The notes: generated by a model not told the origin, from the letters alone. Positions 10,646 through 20,754 are shown, counted from the first letter of the stretch. The stretch: 64,000 bases of DNA from Bradyrhizobium icense (GCF_001693385.1 NZ_CP016428.1:3968001-4032000), one strand, 5' to 3'. Numbers and translations are program-made.

Positions 10646-11284
10646 ATGATCCTTCCCGCACTGTTCTTCTACCTCTTCGCCGGCGTCTGCGTGGCCTCGG
10701 CTGTGATGGTGATTGTCTCGCGCAACCCCGTGCACTCGGTGCTGTATCTGATCCTGGCCTTCGTCAACGCGTCCGGCCTGTTCGTGCTGATGGGCGCCGA
10801 ATTCCTCGGCATGATGCTGATCGTGGTCTATGTCGGCGCGGTCGCGGTGCTGTTCCTGTTCGTGATCATGATGCTCGATGTCGATTTCACCGAGTTGCGC
10901 GAGGGCTTCATCGAATATCTGCCGATCGGTCTGGTGATCGGCGGCATCTTCCTCGCCGAGCTGCTGCTGGTTGTCGGCGGTTGGGTCATGAGTCCCGGCA
11001 CGGCGAAATCGATCACGGCGGCGATCCCGGCCAATGTCAGCAACACCGAGGCGCTCGGGCTGGTGCTGTATACGAAGTACATCCATTACTTCCAGATCGC
11101 AGGCCTCGTGCTTCTGGTCGCGATGATCGGCGCCATCGTGCTGACGCTGCGCCACAAGGCCAAGGTCAAGCGGCAGGACATCAACGTGCAGAACGCGCGA
11201 ACGCCGGAACTCGCGATGGCCGTGCGCAAGGTGGCGTCGGGGCAGGGGCTGCAGGATACGGACGCAGCGGAGTGGGTGAAATGA
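10646..11284 (+). CDS. nuoJ: NADH-quinone oxidoreductase subunit J
   Basis: Membrane-arm subunit of 212 aa with about five transmembrane helices. The conserved third-helix region [20 protein letters not shown] (about 51-70) is intact. The C-terminal 40 residues are a hydrophilic tail. The stop (TGA 11282-11284) overlaps the nuoK ATG. Confidence 0.97.
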   Translation: MILPALFFYLFAGVCVASAVMVIVSRNPVHSVLYLILAFVNASGLFVLMGAEFLGMMLIVVYVGAVAVLFLFVIMMLDVDFTELREGFIEYLPIGLVIGGIFLAELLLVVGGWVMSPGTAKSITAAIPANVSNTEALGLVLYTKYIHYFQIAGLVLLVAMIGAIVLTLRHKAKVKRQDINVQNARTPELAMAVRKVASGQGLQDTDAAEWVK

Positions 11285-11589
11285 CGATCGGTCTGGGACA
11301 CTATCTCGCGGTCGGCGCCACCCTGTTCACGCTCGGGATCCTCGGCATCTTCCTGAACCGCAAGAACATCATCGTCATTCTGATGTCGATCGAGCTGATC
11401 CTGCTCGCCGTCAACATCAACCTCGTGGCGTTCTCGACCTTCCTCGGCGACATCGTAGGCCAGGTGTTCGCGCTTCTGGTGCTGACGGTTGCAGCCGCAG
11501 AGGCGGCGATCGGTCTTGCGGTTCTCGTGGTCTATTTCCGCAACCGCGGTTCGATCGCGGTTGAAGACGTCAATCTGATGAAGGGCTAG
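11281..11589 (+). CDS. nuoK: NADH-quinone oxidoreductase subunit K
   Basis: Small membrane subunit (102 aa, three helices) that forms part of the proton path with NuoJ. The two membrane glutamates of the family are present ([17 protein letters not shown] and the [13 protein letters not shown] helix). I place the start at ATG 11281, overlapping the nuoJ stop (ATGA), since it gives the standard length; a longer frame from 10981 is out of keeping with the family. Confidence 0.97.
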   Translation: MTIGLGHYLAVGATLFTLGILGIFLNRKNIIVILMSIELILLAVNINLVAFSTFLGDIVGQVFALLVLTVAAAEAAIGLAVLVVYFRNRGSIAVEDVNLMKG

Positions 11590-11598
11590 GGCTCAGCT

Positions 11599-13671
11599 AT
11601 GGTTCAGGCAATCGTCTTTCTGCCGCTGCTGGGCGCCATTCTGGCTGGCCTGATCGCGATCTTCGGGGCGCATGCGCGCAACCCGAGCGGCGATGAGGTC
11701 AAGCATCACGACCACGGACATCACGATCAAGGCCTTGGCGATCATGCGCGCGCTGCCGCAGCCCATGACGATCACGGCCACGACGACCATCACGTCTCCG
11801 AGCCGCCGGCCCAGGGTTCGCGCGCGGCTGAACTGATCACCACAGGACTTCTGTTCGTGTCCGCCGCGCTTTCCTGGGTGACGCTGGTCGATGTCGGCTT
11901 CTTGCACCATGACGCCCGGATTGCGCTGTTCCCCTGGATCAATTCCGGCGATCTGCAGGTGTCGTGGGCGCTGCGCGTCGATACGCTGACCGCCGTGATG
12001 CTGGTGGTGGTCAACACCGTCTCCTCGCTCGTGCATCTCTATTCCATCGGCTACATGGACGAGGACCCGTATCGGCCGCGCTTCTTCGCCTATCTGTCCC
12101 TGTTCACGTTCGCGATGCTGATGCTGGTGACCGCTGACAACCTGGTCCAGCTCTTCTTCGGCTGGGAGGGCGTCGGTCTGGCGAGTTACCTCCTGATCGG
12201 GTTCTGGTACCAGAAGCCGTCGGCGAACGCGGCGGCGATCAAGGCCTTCGTGGTCAACCGCGTCGGCGATTTCGGCTTTGCGCTCGGCATCTTTGCCGTC
12301 TTCATGCTGCTCAACACCACCGATTTCGAGACCATCTTTGCCGGCGCGCAGGGGCTCTCGGGCAAGACCATCAATTTCTTCGGCTGGCACGCCGATGCGC
12401 TGACGCTGATCTGCCTGCTGTTATTCATGGGCGCGATGGGGAAGTCTGCCCAGTTCCTGCTGCACACCTGGCTGCCGGACGCGATGGAAGGCCCGACGCC
12501 GGTCTCGGCGCTGATCCACGCTGCGACCATGGTGACGGCAGGCGTGTTCATGGTGGCGCGGCTGTCGCCACTGTTCGAACTGGCGCCCAACGCGCAGGCC
12601 GTCGTGATGTTCTTCGGCGCCACCACCGCGTTCTTTGCGGCGACCGTCGGCCTCGTTCAAAACGACATCAAGCGCATCGTCGCCTATTCGACCTGTTCGC
12701 AGCTCGGATACATGTTCGTGGCGATGGGAGCAGGGGCCTATTCGGTCGGCATGTATCATCTGTTCACCCACGCCTTCTTCAAGGCGCTGCTGTTCTTAGG
12801 GTCAGGCTCGGTGATCTACGCGATGCACCACGAGCAGGACATCCGCAACATGGGCGGGCTGTGGCGCAAGATACCCTACACCTATGCGGTGATGGTGATC
12901 GGCACGCTTGCGCTGACCGGCTTCCCACTGACTGCGGGCTATTTCTCCAAGGACGCGATCATCGAGTCGGCCTATGTCGCGCACAACCCGTTCGCGTATT
13001 ACGGCTTCGCGATGACGGTGATCGCGGCTGGCCTGACCTCGTTCTATTCGTGGCGCTTGATCTTCAAGACGTTCCACGGCGAGCCGCACGACCAGCACCA
13101 TTACGAGGCCGCCCATGAGTCGCCGCTGTGGATGCTGATTCCGATCGGCATCCTCGCCGCCGGTTCGATCCTGGCCGGTTTCCCGTTCTACGAACTGTTT
13201 GCCGGCCACGGCGTGGGTGAGTTCTTCCGCGAATCGCTGAAGATGCATCCGAACATCATCGACGAGATGCACCATATTCCGAAGACCATCGTCTATCTGC
13301 CGACCGTCATGATGGGGATTGGCCTTTATATCGCTTATGTCTTCTACATCCGCCGGCCGTATCTGCCGGTCGAACTCGCCAATCAGCATCAGATGCTCTA
13401 CCATTTCCTGCTCAACAAATGGTATTTCGACGAGCTCTATGAAATCATCTTCGTTCGCCCGGCGAAGTGGCTCGGCCGCTTCCTGTGGAAGAAGGGCGAT
13501 GGCTTCGTCATCGACGGCTTCGGTCCGGATGGTGTCTCGGCGCGCGTGCTCGATGTCACCCGCAACGTGGTGAAGATCCAGACCGGCTATCTCTATCACT
13601 ATGCCTTTGCGATGCTGATCGGGGTCGCAGGGTTGATCACCTGGTTCATGTTCGGCTTGGGAGGCCAGTAA
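11599..13671 (+). CDS. nuoL: NADH-quinone oxidoreductase subunit L, with His-rich loop
   Basis: The largest antiporter-like proton-pumping subunit (690 aa, roughly 16 helices, including the long lateral helix at the C-terminus). The core motifs are present: [19 protein letters not shown], the helix with the key lysine ([19 protein letters not shown]) and the quinone-antiporter signature [19 protein letters not shown]. An oddity is a histidine/aspartate-rich segment after the first helix: residues 36-65 hold 11 His and several Asp. Such a loop could bind divalent metal, but this is inference. Its TAA overlaps the nuoM ATG by one base. Confidence 0.97.
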   Translation: MVQAIVFLPLLGAILAGLIAIFGAHARNPSGDEVKHHDHGHHDQGLGDHARAAAAHDDHGHDDHHVSEPPAQGSRAAELITTGLLFVSAALSWVTLVDVGFLHHDARIALFPWINSGDLQVSWALRVDTLTAVMLVVVNTVSSLVHLYSIGYMDEDPYRPRFFAYLSLFTFAMLMLVTADNLVQLFFGWEGVGLASYLLIGFWYQKPSANAAAIKAFVVNRVGDFGFALGIFAVFMLLNTTDFETIFAGAQGLSGKTINFFGWHADALTLICLLLFMGAMGKSAQFLLHTWLPDAMEGPTPVSALIHAATMVTAGVFMVARLSPLFELAPNAQAVVMFFGATTAFFAATVGLVQNDIKRIVAYSTCSQLGYMFVAMGAGAYSVGMYHLFTHAFFKALLFLGSGSVIYAMHHEQDIRNMGGLWRKIPYTYAVMVIGTLALTGFPLTAGYFSKDAIIESAYVAHNPFAYYGFAMTVIAAGLTSFYSWRLIFKTFHGEPHDQHHYEAAHESPLWMLIPIGILAAGSILAGFPFYELFAGHGVGEFFRESLKMHPNIIDEMHHIPKTIVYLPTVMMGIGLYIAYVFYIRRPYLPVELANQHQMLYHFLLNKWYFDELYEIIFVRPAKWLGRFLWKKGDGFVIDGFGPDGVSARVLDVTRNVVKIQTGYLYHYAFAMLIGVAGLITWFMFGLGGQ

Positions 13672-15182
13672 TGACAACCTGGCCGATACTCTCCGTCGTC
13701 ACCTTTCTGCCGCTGCTCGGCGCGCTGGTGGTCTATCTCAGCCGTGGCGACGACGAAGCCGCACAGCGCAATGCGCGCTGGATCGCGCTGTGGACCACGC
13801 TGGTCACATTCGCCGTGTCGCTGATCCTCGTCTGGCGTTTCGATGCCGCAAGTGCGGACTTCCAGTTCGTCGAAAAGGCGAACTGGCTCGCCAGCGGCAT
13901 CAACTATCACATGGGAGTCGACGGCATCTCGCTGCCGTTCGTGATCCTGACCACCGCCTTGATGCCGTTCTGCATCATCGCGAGCTGGAAGTCCGTCACC
14001 AACCGCGTGCGCGAATACATGATGGCGTTCCTGCTGCTGGAAACGCTGATGGTCGGCACGTTCTCGGCGCTCGACCTCGTGCTGTTCTATCTGTTCTTCG
14101 AAGGCGGCCTGATCCCGATGTTCCTGATCATCGGCGTCTGGGGCGGCCCGCGGCGGGTCTACGCGTCGTTCAAGTTCTTCCTCTACACGCTGCTCGGCTC
14201 GGTCTTGATGCTGCTGGCGATCATGGCACTGTACTGGAATGCCGGCACCACCGACATCCCGACCTTGATGCAAACCGCCGTGCCGCGCTCGTTGCAGACC
14301 TGGGCCTGGCTGGCATTCTTTGCGTCGTTTGCGGTGAAGATGCCGATGTGGCCGGTGCACACTTGGTTGCCCGACGCGCACGTCGAGGCGCCGACGGCAG
14401 GCTCGGTGATCCTGGCCGCGATCCTGTTGAAGATGGGCGGCTACGGCTTCCTGCGCTTCTCGCTGCCGATGTTCCCGCTGGCGTCGCATGACTTTGCGCC
14501 GCTGATCTTCTCGCTGTCGGTGATCGCCATCGTCTACACCTCGCTGGTGGCGTTGATGCAGGAAGACATCAAGAAGCTGATCGCCTATTCGTCGGTGGCT
14601 CATATGGGCTTCGTCACCATGGGCATCTTCGCCGCGACCACGCAAGGCGTCGCCGGCGGCGTGTTCCAGATGGTGTCGCACGGCATCGTCTCCGGCGCGC
14701 TGTTCCTGTGCGTCGGCATCGTCTACGACCGCATGCATACCCGCGAGATCGTGGCCTATGGAGGCCTCGTCAACCGGATGCCGCTCTACGCGCTGGTGTT
14801 CATGGTGTTCACCATGGCCAATGTCGGGCTGCCCGGCACGAGCGGCTTCGTCGGCGAGTTCATGACGCTGCTCGGCACCTTCAAGGTCTCGATCCCGACA
14901 GCGACCTTTGCCACCCTCGGCGTCATCCTGTCGGCGGGCTATGCGCTGTGGCTCTATCGCAAGGTCGTGTTCGGCGCGCTGACCAAGCCGTCGCTCGCCA
15001 GCATCAAGGACCTGACGCCCCGCGAAAGCCTGACGCTGTTCCCGCTGGTCGCGCTGACCATCCTGTTCGGCGTCTATCCGAAGCCGGTGCTCGACATGTC
15101 GGCGGCCTCGGTTCAGCAACTCGTCAACAATTACAATGCCGCCGTGACTGCCGTGAAGGCAGCCGCGCTGGTCGCGCAATAA
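13671..15182 (+). CDS. nuoM: NADH-quinone oxidoreductase subunit M
   Basis: Second antiporter-like subunit of the membrane arm, 503 aa with about 14 helices. The family's membrane glutamate region ([20 protein letters not shown]) and the lysine helix ([20 protein letters not shown]) are visible, as is the loop [18 protein letters not shown]. The ATG at 13671 sits in the sequence TAATG shared with the nuoL stop, so translation is likely coupled. Confidence 0.98.
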   Translation: MTTWPILSVVTFLPLLGALVVYLSRGDDEAAQRNARWIALWTTLVTFAVSLILVWRFDAASADFQFVEKANWLASGINYHMGVDGISLPFVILTTALMPFCIIASWKSVTNRVREYMMAFLLLETLMVGTFSALDLVLFYLFFEGGLIPMFLIIGVWGGPRRVYASFKFFLYTLLGSVLMLLAIMALYWNAGTTDIPTLMQTAVPRSLQTWAWLAFFASFAVKMPMWPVHTWLPDAHVEAPTAGSVILAAILLKMGGYGFLRFSLPMFPLASHDFAPLIFSLSVIAIVYTSLVALMQEDIKKLIAYSSVAHMGFVTMGIFAATTQGVAGGVFQMVSHGIVSGALFLCVGIVYDRMHTREIVAYGGLVNRMPLYALVFMVFTMANVGLPGTSGFVGEFMTLLGTFKVSIPTATFATLGVILSAGYALWLYRKVVFGALTKPSLASIKDLTPRESLTLFPLVALTILFGVYPKPVLDMSAASVQQLVNNYNAAVTAVKAAALVAQ

Positions 15183-15245
15183 CGTAGCGTTTTCAAGCGA
15201 AGTGGAGAAGCCGGTTCGCATGAAGAAGACGCGCCAAGGATAAGA
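15181..15245 (+). repeat. Interspersed REP-like element between nuoM and nuoN
   Basis: The nuoM-nuoN gap of 68 bp is filled by a sequence that I recall as a high-copy intergenic repeat in Bradyrhizobium genomes, with the core AGCGAAGTGG, CCGGTTCGCATGAAGAAGAC and GCGCCAAGGATAAGAACG. It starts directly at the nuoM stop. A fragment of its left end recurs at 33591-33607 (AACGTAGCGTTCTCAAG against AACGTAGCGTTTTCAAG). High-copy status rests on memory and was not tested here. Confidence 0.6.
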
Positions 15246-15250
15246 ACGTC

Positions 15251-16687
15251 ATGAGCTTTTCGAGTGCAGGTTATCAGTTGCTACCGGTATTGCCGGAGCT
15301 GGTGCTCGCCATCGGCGCCATGGCGCTGTTGATGCTCGGCGCGTACCGAGGGCAGGAGACGACCCGTCTGGTCACCAGCCTCGCGGTGGTGCTGCTGGTC
15401 GTCACCGGCGCGCTGGAACTGATGTTGCCCGCCGGCAAGCTCACGACCTTCGGCGGCAGCTTCATCGTCGACGACTTTGCGCGCTTCCTGAAGATCCTTG
15501 CGATCATCGGCTCGGCGGTTACGCTGATCCTGTCGACGGAGTTTCTGTCCGATCCGTCGCGGCGGATTTTCGAATATTCGATCCTGGTGCTGCTCTCCAC
15601 GCTCGGCATGATGGTGCTGATCTCGGCCGCCGACCTGATCATGCTCTATCTCGGGCTCGAGCTGATGTCGCTCGCGCTTTACGTGGTCGCGGCAAGCAAC
15701 CGCGACAACGCGAAGTCGACCGAGGCCGGCCTGAAGTATTTCGTGCTCGGCGCGCTGTCCTCCGGCATGCTGCTCTATGGCGCCTCGCTGATCTACGGTT
15801 TCACCGGCACGGTCGATTTTGCGGGCATCGCTGCGGCGGTGAAGACCGGCAGCGTCGGCATCGTCTTCGGCCTCGTGTTCCTGCTGGCCGGGCTCTGCTT
15901 CAAGGTATCCGCCGTGCCGTTCCATATGTGGACGCCCGATGTGTATGAGGGCGCGCCGACGCCGGTTACGGCGTTCTTTGCCTCGGCGCCGAAGGTCGCA
16001 GCCCTTGCGGTGTTCACCCGGGTGACGCTGACCGCTTTCCCGGGCATCGTCCCGCAATGGCAGCAGATCCTGGTGTTCGTCGCGATCGCCTCGATGGCGC
16101 TCGGTTCGTTCGCCGCGATCGGGCAGCGGAACATCAAGCGCCTGATGGCCTATTCGTCGATCGGCCATATGGGATTTGCGCTGGTCGGGCTCGCGTCGGG
16201 CACGGTGGAAGGCGCGCAGGGCGTGCTGGTCTATATCGCGATCTACGTCGCGATGACGCTGGGCTCGTTTGCCGTCATCCTGACCATGAAGCGCAACGGG
16301 CAGGCGGTCGAGCAGATCAGCGATTTCGCAGGCCTGTCGCGCACCAATCCGATGCTGGCGTTCTTCTTTGCGATGCTGCTGTTCTCGCTGGCCGGCATTC
16401 CGCCGCTGGCGGGCTTCTTTGCCAAATGGTACGTGTTCGTCGCCGCGATCAAGGCGGGCCTGTTCACGCTCGCCGTCATCGGCGTGCTGACCAGCGTCGT
16501 GGGCGCGTTCTACTATCTCACCATCATCAAGGTGATGTATTTCGACGAGCCGGCCGGCCAGGTTGAGCCGATGCGCATCGAACTGCGCACGGTGCTGGCG
16601 GTTGCCGGCATCTTCAACATCTTCTTCTTCGTCTACCCGGGGCCGCTGGTCAGCGTCGCCACGGCGGCGGCGAAGTCGTTATTCTAG
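15251..16687 (+). CDS. nuoN: NADH-quinone oxidoreductase subunit N
   Basis: Third antiporter-like subunit, 478 aa with about 14 helices. The helix with the conserved glutamate (YLGLELMSLALYVVAA), the lysine helix (CFKVSAVPFHMWTPDVYEGA) and the loop RNIKRLMAYSSIGHMGFAL match the family. It closes the complex I gene set; birA begins on the next base after its stop, so the transcript probably continues. Confidence 0.98.
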   Translation: MSFSSAGYQLLPVLPELVLAIGAMALLMLGAYRGQETTRLVTSLAVVLLVVTGALELMLPAGKLTTFGGSFIVDDFARFLKILAIIGSAVTLILSTEFLSDPSRRIFEYSILVLLSTLGMMVLISAADLIMLYLGLELMSLALYVVAASNRDNAKSTEAGLKYFVLGALSSGMLLYGASLIYGFTGTVDFAGIAAAVKTGSVGIVFGLVFLLAGLCFKVSAVPFHMWTPDVYEGAPTPVTAFFASAPKVAALAVFTRVTLTAFPGIVPQWQQILVFVAIASMALGSFAAIGQRNIKRLMAYSSIGHMGFALVGLASGTVEGAQGVLVYIAIYVAMTLGSFAVILTMKRNGQAVEQISDFAGLSRTNPMLAFFFAMLLFSLAGIPPLAGFFAKWYVFVAAIKAGLFTLAVIGVLTSVVGAFYYLTIIKVMYFDEPAGQVEPMRIELRTVLAVAGIFNIFFFVYPGPLVSVATAAAKSLF

Positions 16688-17500
16688 ATGACGTTCACGC
16701 TCGGACCGCGAGCCACCGCGGCGGGCTACAAGCTCGCCGCCTTCGACCGGATCGGCTCGACCAATGCCGAGGCCATGGCGCGCGCCCGCGAAGGCGAGCG
16801 TGGACCGACGTGGTTCGTCACGACGGAGCAGACGGCGGGGCGCGGCCGCCGGCAGCGCGCCTGGAGCGCGCCGCGCGGCAACCTCGCCAGCAGCATTCTC
16901 GAAGTCATGGATGTGTCGCCGGCCGTGGCAGCGACGCTTGGCTTTGCCGCCGGACTTTCGCTGGAAAGCGCGCTGCAGAAACTCAGCCTGGAGGCCAATA
17001 TGCGCCGGGCCGGCGCGGACCCCCTGAAATTCACCCTGAAATGGCCGAACGACGTGCTGGCGGAGCGGCAGAAGCTCGCCGGCATCCTGCTGGAGGCTGA
17101 AGCTGTGGCGGGCAACCGGCTCGCCGTGGTGGTCGGCATCGGCACCAATGTCATTGCCGCGCCCGAGGGCACGCCGACGCCGGCGACCTCGCTCGCCGCG
17201 CTCGGCGTCCATGTCGGCGCGGAGGAGCTTTTCACGGCGCTGTCGGAGGCCTGGGTTGAATTCCGCGGCATTTGGGACAACGGCCGCGGCTTCGCCGACA
17301 TTCGGAAAGCCTGGCTGGAGCATGCCTTCGGTCTCGGCGAGCGGGTCGCGATCAACACGGGAACCGCGACCGTCGAAGGCACGTTCGACACCATCGACGA
17401 GAGCGGCTGCCTGATCGTTCGCAATGCCGAGGGCAAGCGCGCAGCCGTCACGGCGGGCGAGGTCTATTTCGGTGCGGCAGCGTCAGTAGGAGCAGCCTGA
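16688..17500 (+). CDS. birA: Biotin-[acetyl-CoA-carboxylase] ligase, monofunctional
   Basis: Transfers biotin through biotinyl-AMP to carboxylase subunits. The 270-aa protein has the biotin/AMP loop GRGRRQRAW (51-59) and the catalytic segment LKWPNDVL (about 117-124), followed by the small SH3-like C-terminal domain. It lacks the N-terminal DNA-binding domain of E. coli BirA, so it is a class I enzyme that should not act as a repressor. The gene abuts nuoN without a gap and its stop overlaps the RNase J ATG. Confidence 0.93.
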   Translation: MTFTLGPRATAAGYKLAAFDRIGSTNAEAMARAREGERGPTWFVTTEQTAGRGRRQRAWSAPRGNLASSILEVMDVSPAVAATLGFAAGLSLESALQKLSLEANMRRAGADPLKFTLKWPNDVLAERQKLAGILLEAEAVAGNRLAVVVGIGTNVIAAPEGTPTPATSLAALGVHVGAEELFTALSEAWVEFRGIWDNGRGFADIRKAWLEHAFGLGERVAINTGTATVEGTFDTIDESGCLIVRNAEGKRAAVTAGEVYFGAAASVGAA

Positions 17501-19170
17501 TGGCGCGGCCGGATGAACTGACCTTTGCGCCGCTCGGCGGCGTCGGCGAGATCGGCATGAACCTGTCGATCTATGGGCTCGGCAACCGCCACCAACGGTC
17601 CTGGCTCGCGGTCGATCTCGGCGTCTCCTTCGGTGACGAGGAGCATCTGCCGGGCATCGACCTGATCATGCCCGATATCCGCTTCCTGGAGAAAGAGCGC
17701 AACAACCTGATGGGCCTGGTGCTGACGCACGCCCATGAGGATCATTTCGGCGCCATCATGGATCTCTGGCCGAAGCTGCAATGCAAGGTCTATGCGACCC
17801 AATTCAGCGCTGCGCTGTTCGAGGCCAAATGCGCCGCCGAGCGCAACCCGCCGAAAATCCCGGTAACGGTGGTGCCGTCGGGAGGCCGCGTCGAGCTTGG
17901 GCCGTTCACCATCGAGTTCATTCCGGTCGCGCATTCGATTCCGGAATCGCATGCGCTGGCGATCCACACTTCGGTGGGCACCGTGCTCCATACCGGCGAC
18001 TGGAAGATCGATCCGACGCCGATCATCGGCCTGCCGACCGACGAGCGGCGGCTGCGCGAACTAGGCGATGAGGGCGTGCTGGCGCTGGTCGGCGATTCCA
18101 CCAACGCGGTGCGGGACGGACGCTCGCCGTCGGAAACCGAGGTCGCCGCCACCATCAAGAAGCTGGTCGGCGCCGCCAAGGGCCGGGTCGCCGTCACCAC
18201 CTTTGCTTCCAACGTCGCGCGGGTCAAAGCCGTGGCGGACGCCGCCAAGGCCGCCGACCGCGAGGTGGTCGTGGTCGGCCGCGCCATGGAGCGCGTGGTG
18301 CAGGTCGCCCGCGAGACCGGCTATCTCGATGGCGTGCAGAACTTTCGCGGCGCCGATTATTACGGCCATTTCCCGCCCGACAAGGTGCTGGCGCTGTGTA
18401 CCGGCAGCCAGGGCGAGCCACGCGCCGCGCTGGCCCGCATCGCCAACAACGACCATCCGCAGGTGACGCTGAACAAGGGCGACAGCGTGATCTTTTCCTC
18501 GCGCACCATTCCCGGCAACGAAAAGGCGGTCGGCTCCATCATCAACGGGCTGATCGTCCAGGGCATCGAGGTAATCACCGACCGCAACGATCTCGTCCAC
18601 GTCTCCGGCCATCCGCGCCGCGACGAGCTGCGCGACCTGATCTCATGGGTGCGCCCGCAGATACTGATCCCCGTCCATGGCGAGGCGCTGCATCTGTCGG
18701 AGCATGCCAAGCTGGCGCGTGCCGCCGGCGTGCCCAAGGTCATGACCTGCCGCAATGGCGACCTGGTCAAGCTCGGGCCCGGCGACCCCGGCATCATCGA
18801 CGAACTGCCGGCGGGCCGGCTCTACAAGGACGGCGCGATCCTGGAGGATTCCAAATCGCGCGCGGTCGTGGAACGGCGGCGGATGGGATTCGCCGGCTGC
18901 GCCTTTGTCGCCATCGCCATGACCGACAAGGGCGAGCTGGCCGACGATCCCGAGGTTGATCTCGTCGGCATCCCCGAGAAGAATGTGGCCGGCGAGCTCA
19001 TCGACGAGATCGTGTTCGACGTGGTGGTCTCTACCGTTGAAGGCCTGCCGCGGGCGCGGCGGCGCGACGCCGACGCCACGGCGGAGTCGGTGCGCCGCGC
19101 GGTGCGGGCGGTCATTGCCGAGAACTGGGGCAAGAAGCCGATTTGCCTCGTTCACGTTCTGGCGGTTTGA
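17500..19170 (+). CDS. rnj: Ribonuclease J
   Basis: Metallo-beta-lactamase/beta-CASP ribonuclease (556 aa) with 5'-to-3' exo- and endonuclease activity in RNA maturation and decay. The zinc motif THAHEDHFGAI (His77, His79, Asp81, His82) is intact, and the remaining ligands lie in HTGDWKID and in the C-terminal IPVHGEALHLSEHAKLA. A C-terminal domain follows the catalytic part. The start at ATG 17500 overlaps the birA stop (TGATG) and gives MARPDELTFAPLGGVGEIGM, the usual N-terminus. The upstream extension of the frame lies in birA and is not used. Confidence 0.95.
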   Translation: MARPDELTFAPLGGVGEIGMNLSIYGLGNRHQRSWLAVDLGVSFGDEEHLPGIDLIMPDIRFLEKERNNLMGLVLTHAHEDHFGAIMDLWPKLQCKVYATQFSAALFEAKCAAERNPPKIPVTVVPSGGRVELGPFTIEFIPVAHSIPESHALAIHTSVGTVLHTGDWKIDPTPIIGLPTDERRLRELGDEGVLALVGDSTNAVRDGRSPSETEVAATIKKLVGAAKGRVAVTTFASNVARVKAVADAAKAADREVVVVGRAMERVVQVARETGYLDGVQNFRGADYYGHFPPDKVLALCTGSQGEPRAALARIANNDHPQVTLNKGDSVIFSSRTIPGNEKAVGSIINGLIVQGIEVITDRNDLVHVSGHPRRDELRDLISWVRPQILIPVHGEALHLSEHAKLARAAGVPKVMTCRNGDLVKLGPGDPGIIDELPAGRLYKDGAILEDSKSRAVVERRRMGFAGCAFVAIAMTDKGELADDPEVDLVGIPEKNVAGELIDEIVFDVVVSTVEGLPRARRRDADATAESVRRAVRAVIAENWGKKPICLVHVLAV

Positions 19171-19237
19171 GGTAGAGAGCGTTAGCGGACCGCGCGGGGT
19201 ACGCCGGGAAACGCATCGAAGCAGGGAGTGGAGTGTC

Positions 19238-19642
19238 ATGCTGGGCCGGCTCAATCACGTGGCAATCGCGGTCAAGGATGCGGAAAAGGCCGCAAAAATC
19301 TATGGCGGCGCGTTCGGCGCTGAAATTTCCGACGCCGTGCCGCTGCCGGAGCATGGTGTCATCACCGTGTTCGTGACGCTGCCCAACACCAAGATCGAGT
19401 TCATCCAGCCGCTCGGCGAAGCCTCGCCGATCGCCAAATTCGTCGAGCGCAATGCCGACGGCGGCATCCATCACATCTGCTACGAGGTGCCCGATATCGT
19501 TGCCGCGCGCGATACGTTGATTGCGCAGGGTGCGCGCGTGCTGGGCGACGGCGAGCCGAAGATCGGCGCGCACGGCAAGCCGGTGCTGTTTTTCCACCCC
19601 AAGGATTTTTCCGGCGCGCTCGTCGAAATCGAACAGGCTTGA
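19238..19642 (+). CDS. mce: Methylmalonyl-CoA epimerase
   Basis: Interconverts (R)- and (S)-methylmalonyl-CoA in propionate metabolism. The 134-aa protein is a vicinal-oxygen-chelate fold with two beta-alpha-beta repeats: the first metal His in LNHVAIAVKD (His7), the second in GGIHHICYEV, and the terminal Glu in GALVEIEQA. The start at ATG 19238 has the purine-rich GGGAGTGGAG upstream. It lies 67 bp after RNase J, a neighbourhood common in this order, and 6 bp before the DUF1467 gene. Confidence 0.92.
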   Translation: MLGRLNHVAIAVKDAEKAAKIYGGAFGAEISDAVPLPEHGVITVFVTLPNTKIEFIQPLGEASPIAKFVERNADGGIHHICYEVPDIVAARDTLIAQGARVLGDGEPKIGAHGKPVLFFHPKDFSGALVEIEQA

Positions 19643-19648
19643 ACGCTG

Positions 19649-19924
19649 ATGGCTTACAGCATCTCCACCGCGCTTGCGATCTACTTCGTGCTGTGGTGGG
19701 TCGTCCTGTTCACGACGCTGCCGTTCGGCGTCCGCAGCCAGCACGAGGACGGCGAGGGCGCTCCCGGCACCGATCCCGGCGCGCCGGTCATGGCGCGGAT
19801 GGGCTGGAAGCTGCTCTGGACCACGATCGTTTCGGCCGTGATTTTCGGCATCGGGATGTGGGCGTATCACCAAGGCTATCTGAACATCGAGCGGCTCTCG
19901 AAGCTGATGGGGCTGCCGTTCTGA
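19649..19924 (+). CDS. DUF1467 family small membrane protein
   Basis: A 91-aa protein with two predicted transmembrane helices (about 5-26 and 54-74), separated by a short acidic loop. The pattern YFVLWWVVLFTTLPFGVRSQ matches the DUF1467 family found in alphaproteobacteria next to mce and proS; its function is unknown. Here proS is not adjacent but lies 14.5 kb downstream, which marks the left edge of a probable accessory block. Confidence 0.85.
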   Translation: MAYSISTALAIYFVLWWVVLFTTLPFGVRSQHEDGEGAPGTDPGAPVMARMGWKLLWTTIVSAVIFGIGMWAYHQGYLNIERLSKLMGLPF

Positions 19925-20087
19925 CGCTTCGGGCCAGCAGACCGCCGTCATTGGGCTGACCTCGGTCAGGCTCAACACCATCATTCCGGGCTACACCCTG
20001 GTCGCCGAAAGCGTCTTTTGCGAATATGACCCCACCAAGATAAAGGCCGATATCGGTTCGAATTTCCTGGGACGGGAAACAGTGTAG
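19923..20087 (+). pseudogene. Decayed gene tail, copy 1 (no start codon)
   Basis: An open frame without a plausible start reads through from the end of the DUF1467 gene to a TAG at 20085-20087. Its product ends with the coherent peptide SVFCEYDPTKIKADIGSNFL followed by GRETV. The same C-terminus, with frameshifts, appears again at 20755-20834. The stretch therefore looks like the 3' remnant of a lost gene. I do not recognise the family. Confidence 0.5.
19993..20087 (+). repeat. Imperfect direct repeat, left copy, flanking the methyltransferase gene
   Basis: The sequence from ACACCCTGG to GGGAAACAGTG is about 70 percent identical, by eye, to 20755-20834, with shared blocks GCGTCTTTTG / ACGTCTTTTG, TATGACCC / TATGATCC, AAAGGCCG / AAAAGCCG and AATTTCCTGGGACGGGA / AAATTCCTGAAACGGGA. 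The two copies bracket the gene at 20118-20726. Confidence 0.65.
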
Positions 20088-20117
20088 GCTCAGCCTATGA
20101 GCCGTGTGAGTTCCTGA

Positions 20118-20726
20118 ATGGCATCGGAGGAAGCCGGCCGGATCATCGATCTGTACCAGCGCAAGGCGCAGGACTGGATTGAGAGCCGCGCACGCGCCGG
20201 TCTGTTTGAAAAGCCCTGGCTTGAGCGTTTCCGATCGCTGCTTCCGCCCGCTGGCCCGATCCTCGATCTCGGTTGCGGCTCCGCCGAGCCGATGGCCGCG
20301 TATCTGATCGGGCTTGGTCATCCCGTCGTGGGCGTCGATTCCTCTCCGGCGATGATCGATGTCTGCCGAAAGCATTTTCCGGGGCAGGAATGGATCGTTG
20401 CCGATATGCGAACACTCGCCTTGCGGCGGCAATTTTCCGGCATCCTTGCTTGGGACAGTTTCTTTCACCTCGGCCACGATGACCAGCGCCGGATGTTTCC
20501 GTTGTTTCGCGAACACGCAGCGCCCAACGCGGCGCTGATGTTCACAAGCGGCCCCGCGCATGGCGAGGCGATCGGCAGTTTTAGCGGCGAGCCGCTGTAT
20601 CATGCGAGCCTCGATGCGGCCGAATATCGTTCATTGCTCGATCGAAGCGGGTTTCGCGTGGTCTCGCATATCATGGAAGACCCCGACTGCGGCGGCCACA
20701 CCGTCTGGCTCGCGCAGCTCATTTGA
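20118..20726 (+). CDS. Class I SAM-dependent methyltransferase
   Basis: A 202-aa small-molecule-type methyltransferase. Motif I is PILDLGCGSAEP (47-58), the acidic ribose-binding segment is VVGVDSSPAMID, and ADMRTLAL and ILAWDSFFHL correspond to motifs II-III. It consists of the methyltransferase fold only, so the substrate cannot be named. The start ATG at 20118 is preceded by a weak GAGTTCCTGA region. It lies between two decayed copies of the same gene tail, which suggests that it arrived by insertion. Confidence 0.85.
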   Translation: MASEEAGRIIDLYQRKAQDWIESRARAGLFEKPWLERFRSLLPPAGPILDLGCGSAEPMAAYLIGLGHPVVGVDSSPAMIDVCRKHFPGQEWIVADMRTLALRRQFSGILAWDSFFHLGHDDQRRMFPLFREHAAPNAALMFTSGPAHGEAIGSFSGEPLYHASLDAAEYRSLLDRSGFRVVSHIMEDPDCGGHTVWLAQLI

Positions 20727-20754
20727 GACGTTTGGGCAAGTCGGGATGGCGGAG

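Noticed and set aside
11602..12390. Minus-strand His/Asp-rich frame opposite nuoL as a metal-binding protein
   Set aside because: The composition mirrors the His-rich and hydrophobic codons of nuoL; no start signal or family pattern.
13599..15221. Minus-strand frame of 540 codons opposite nuoM
   Set aside because: Composition is dominated by Arg, His, Gln and Asp, typical of antisense to membrane-protein codons; nuoM is certain.
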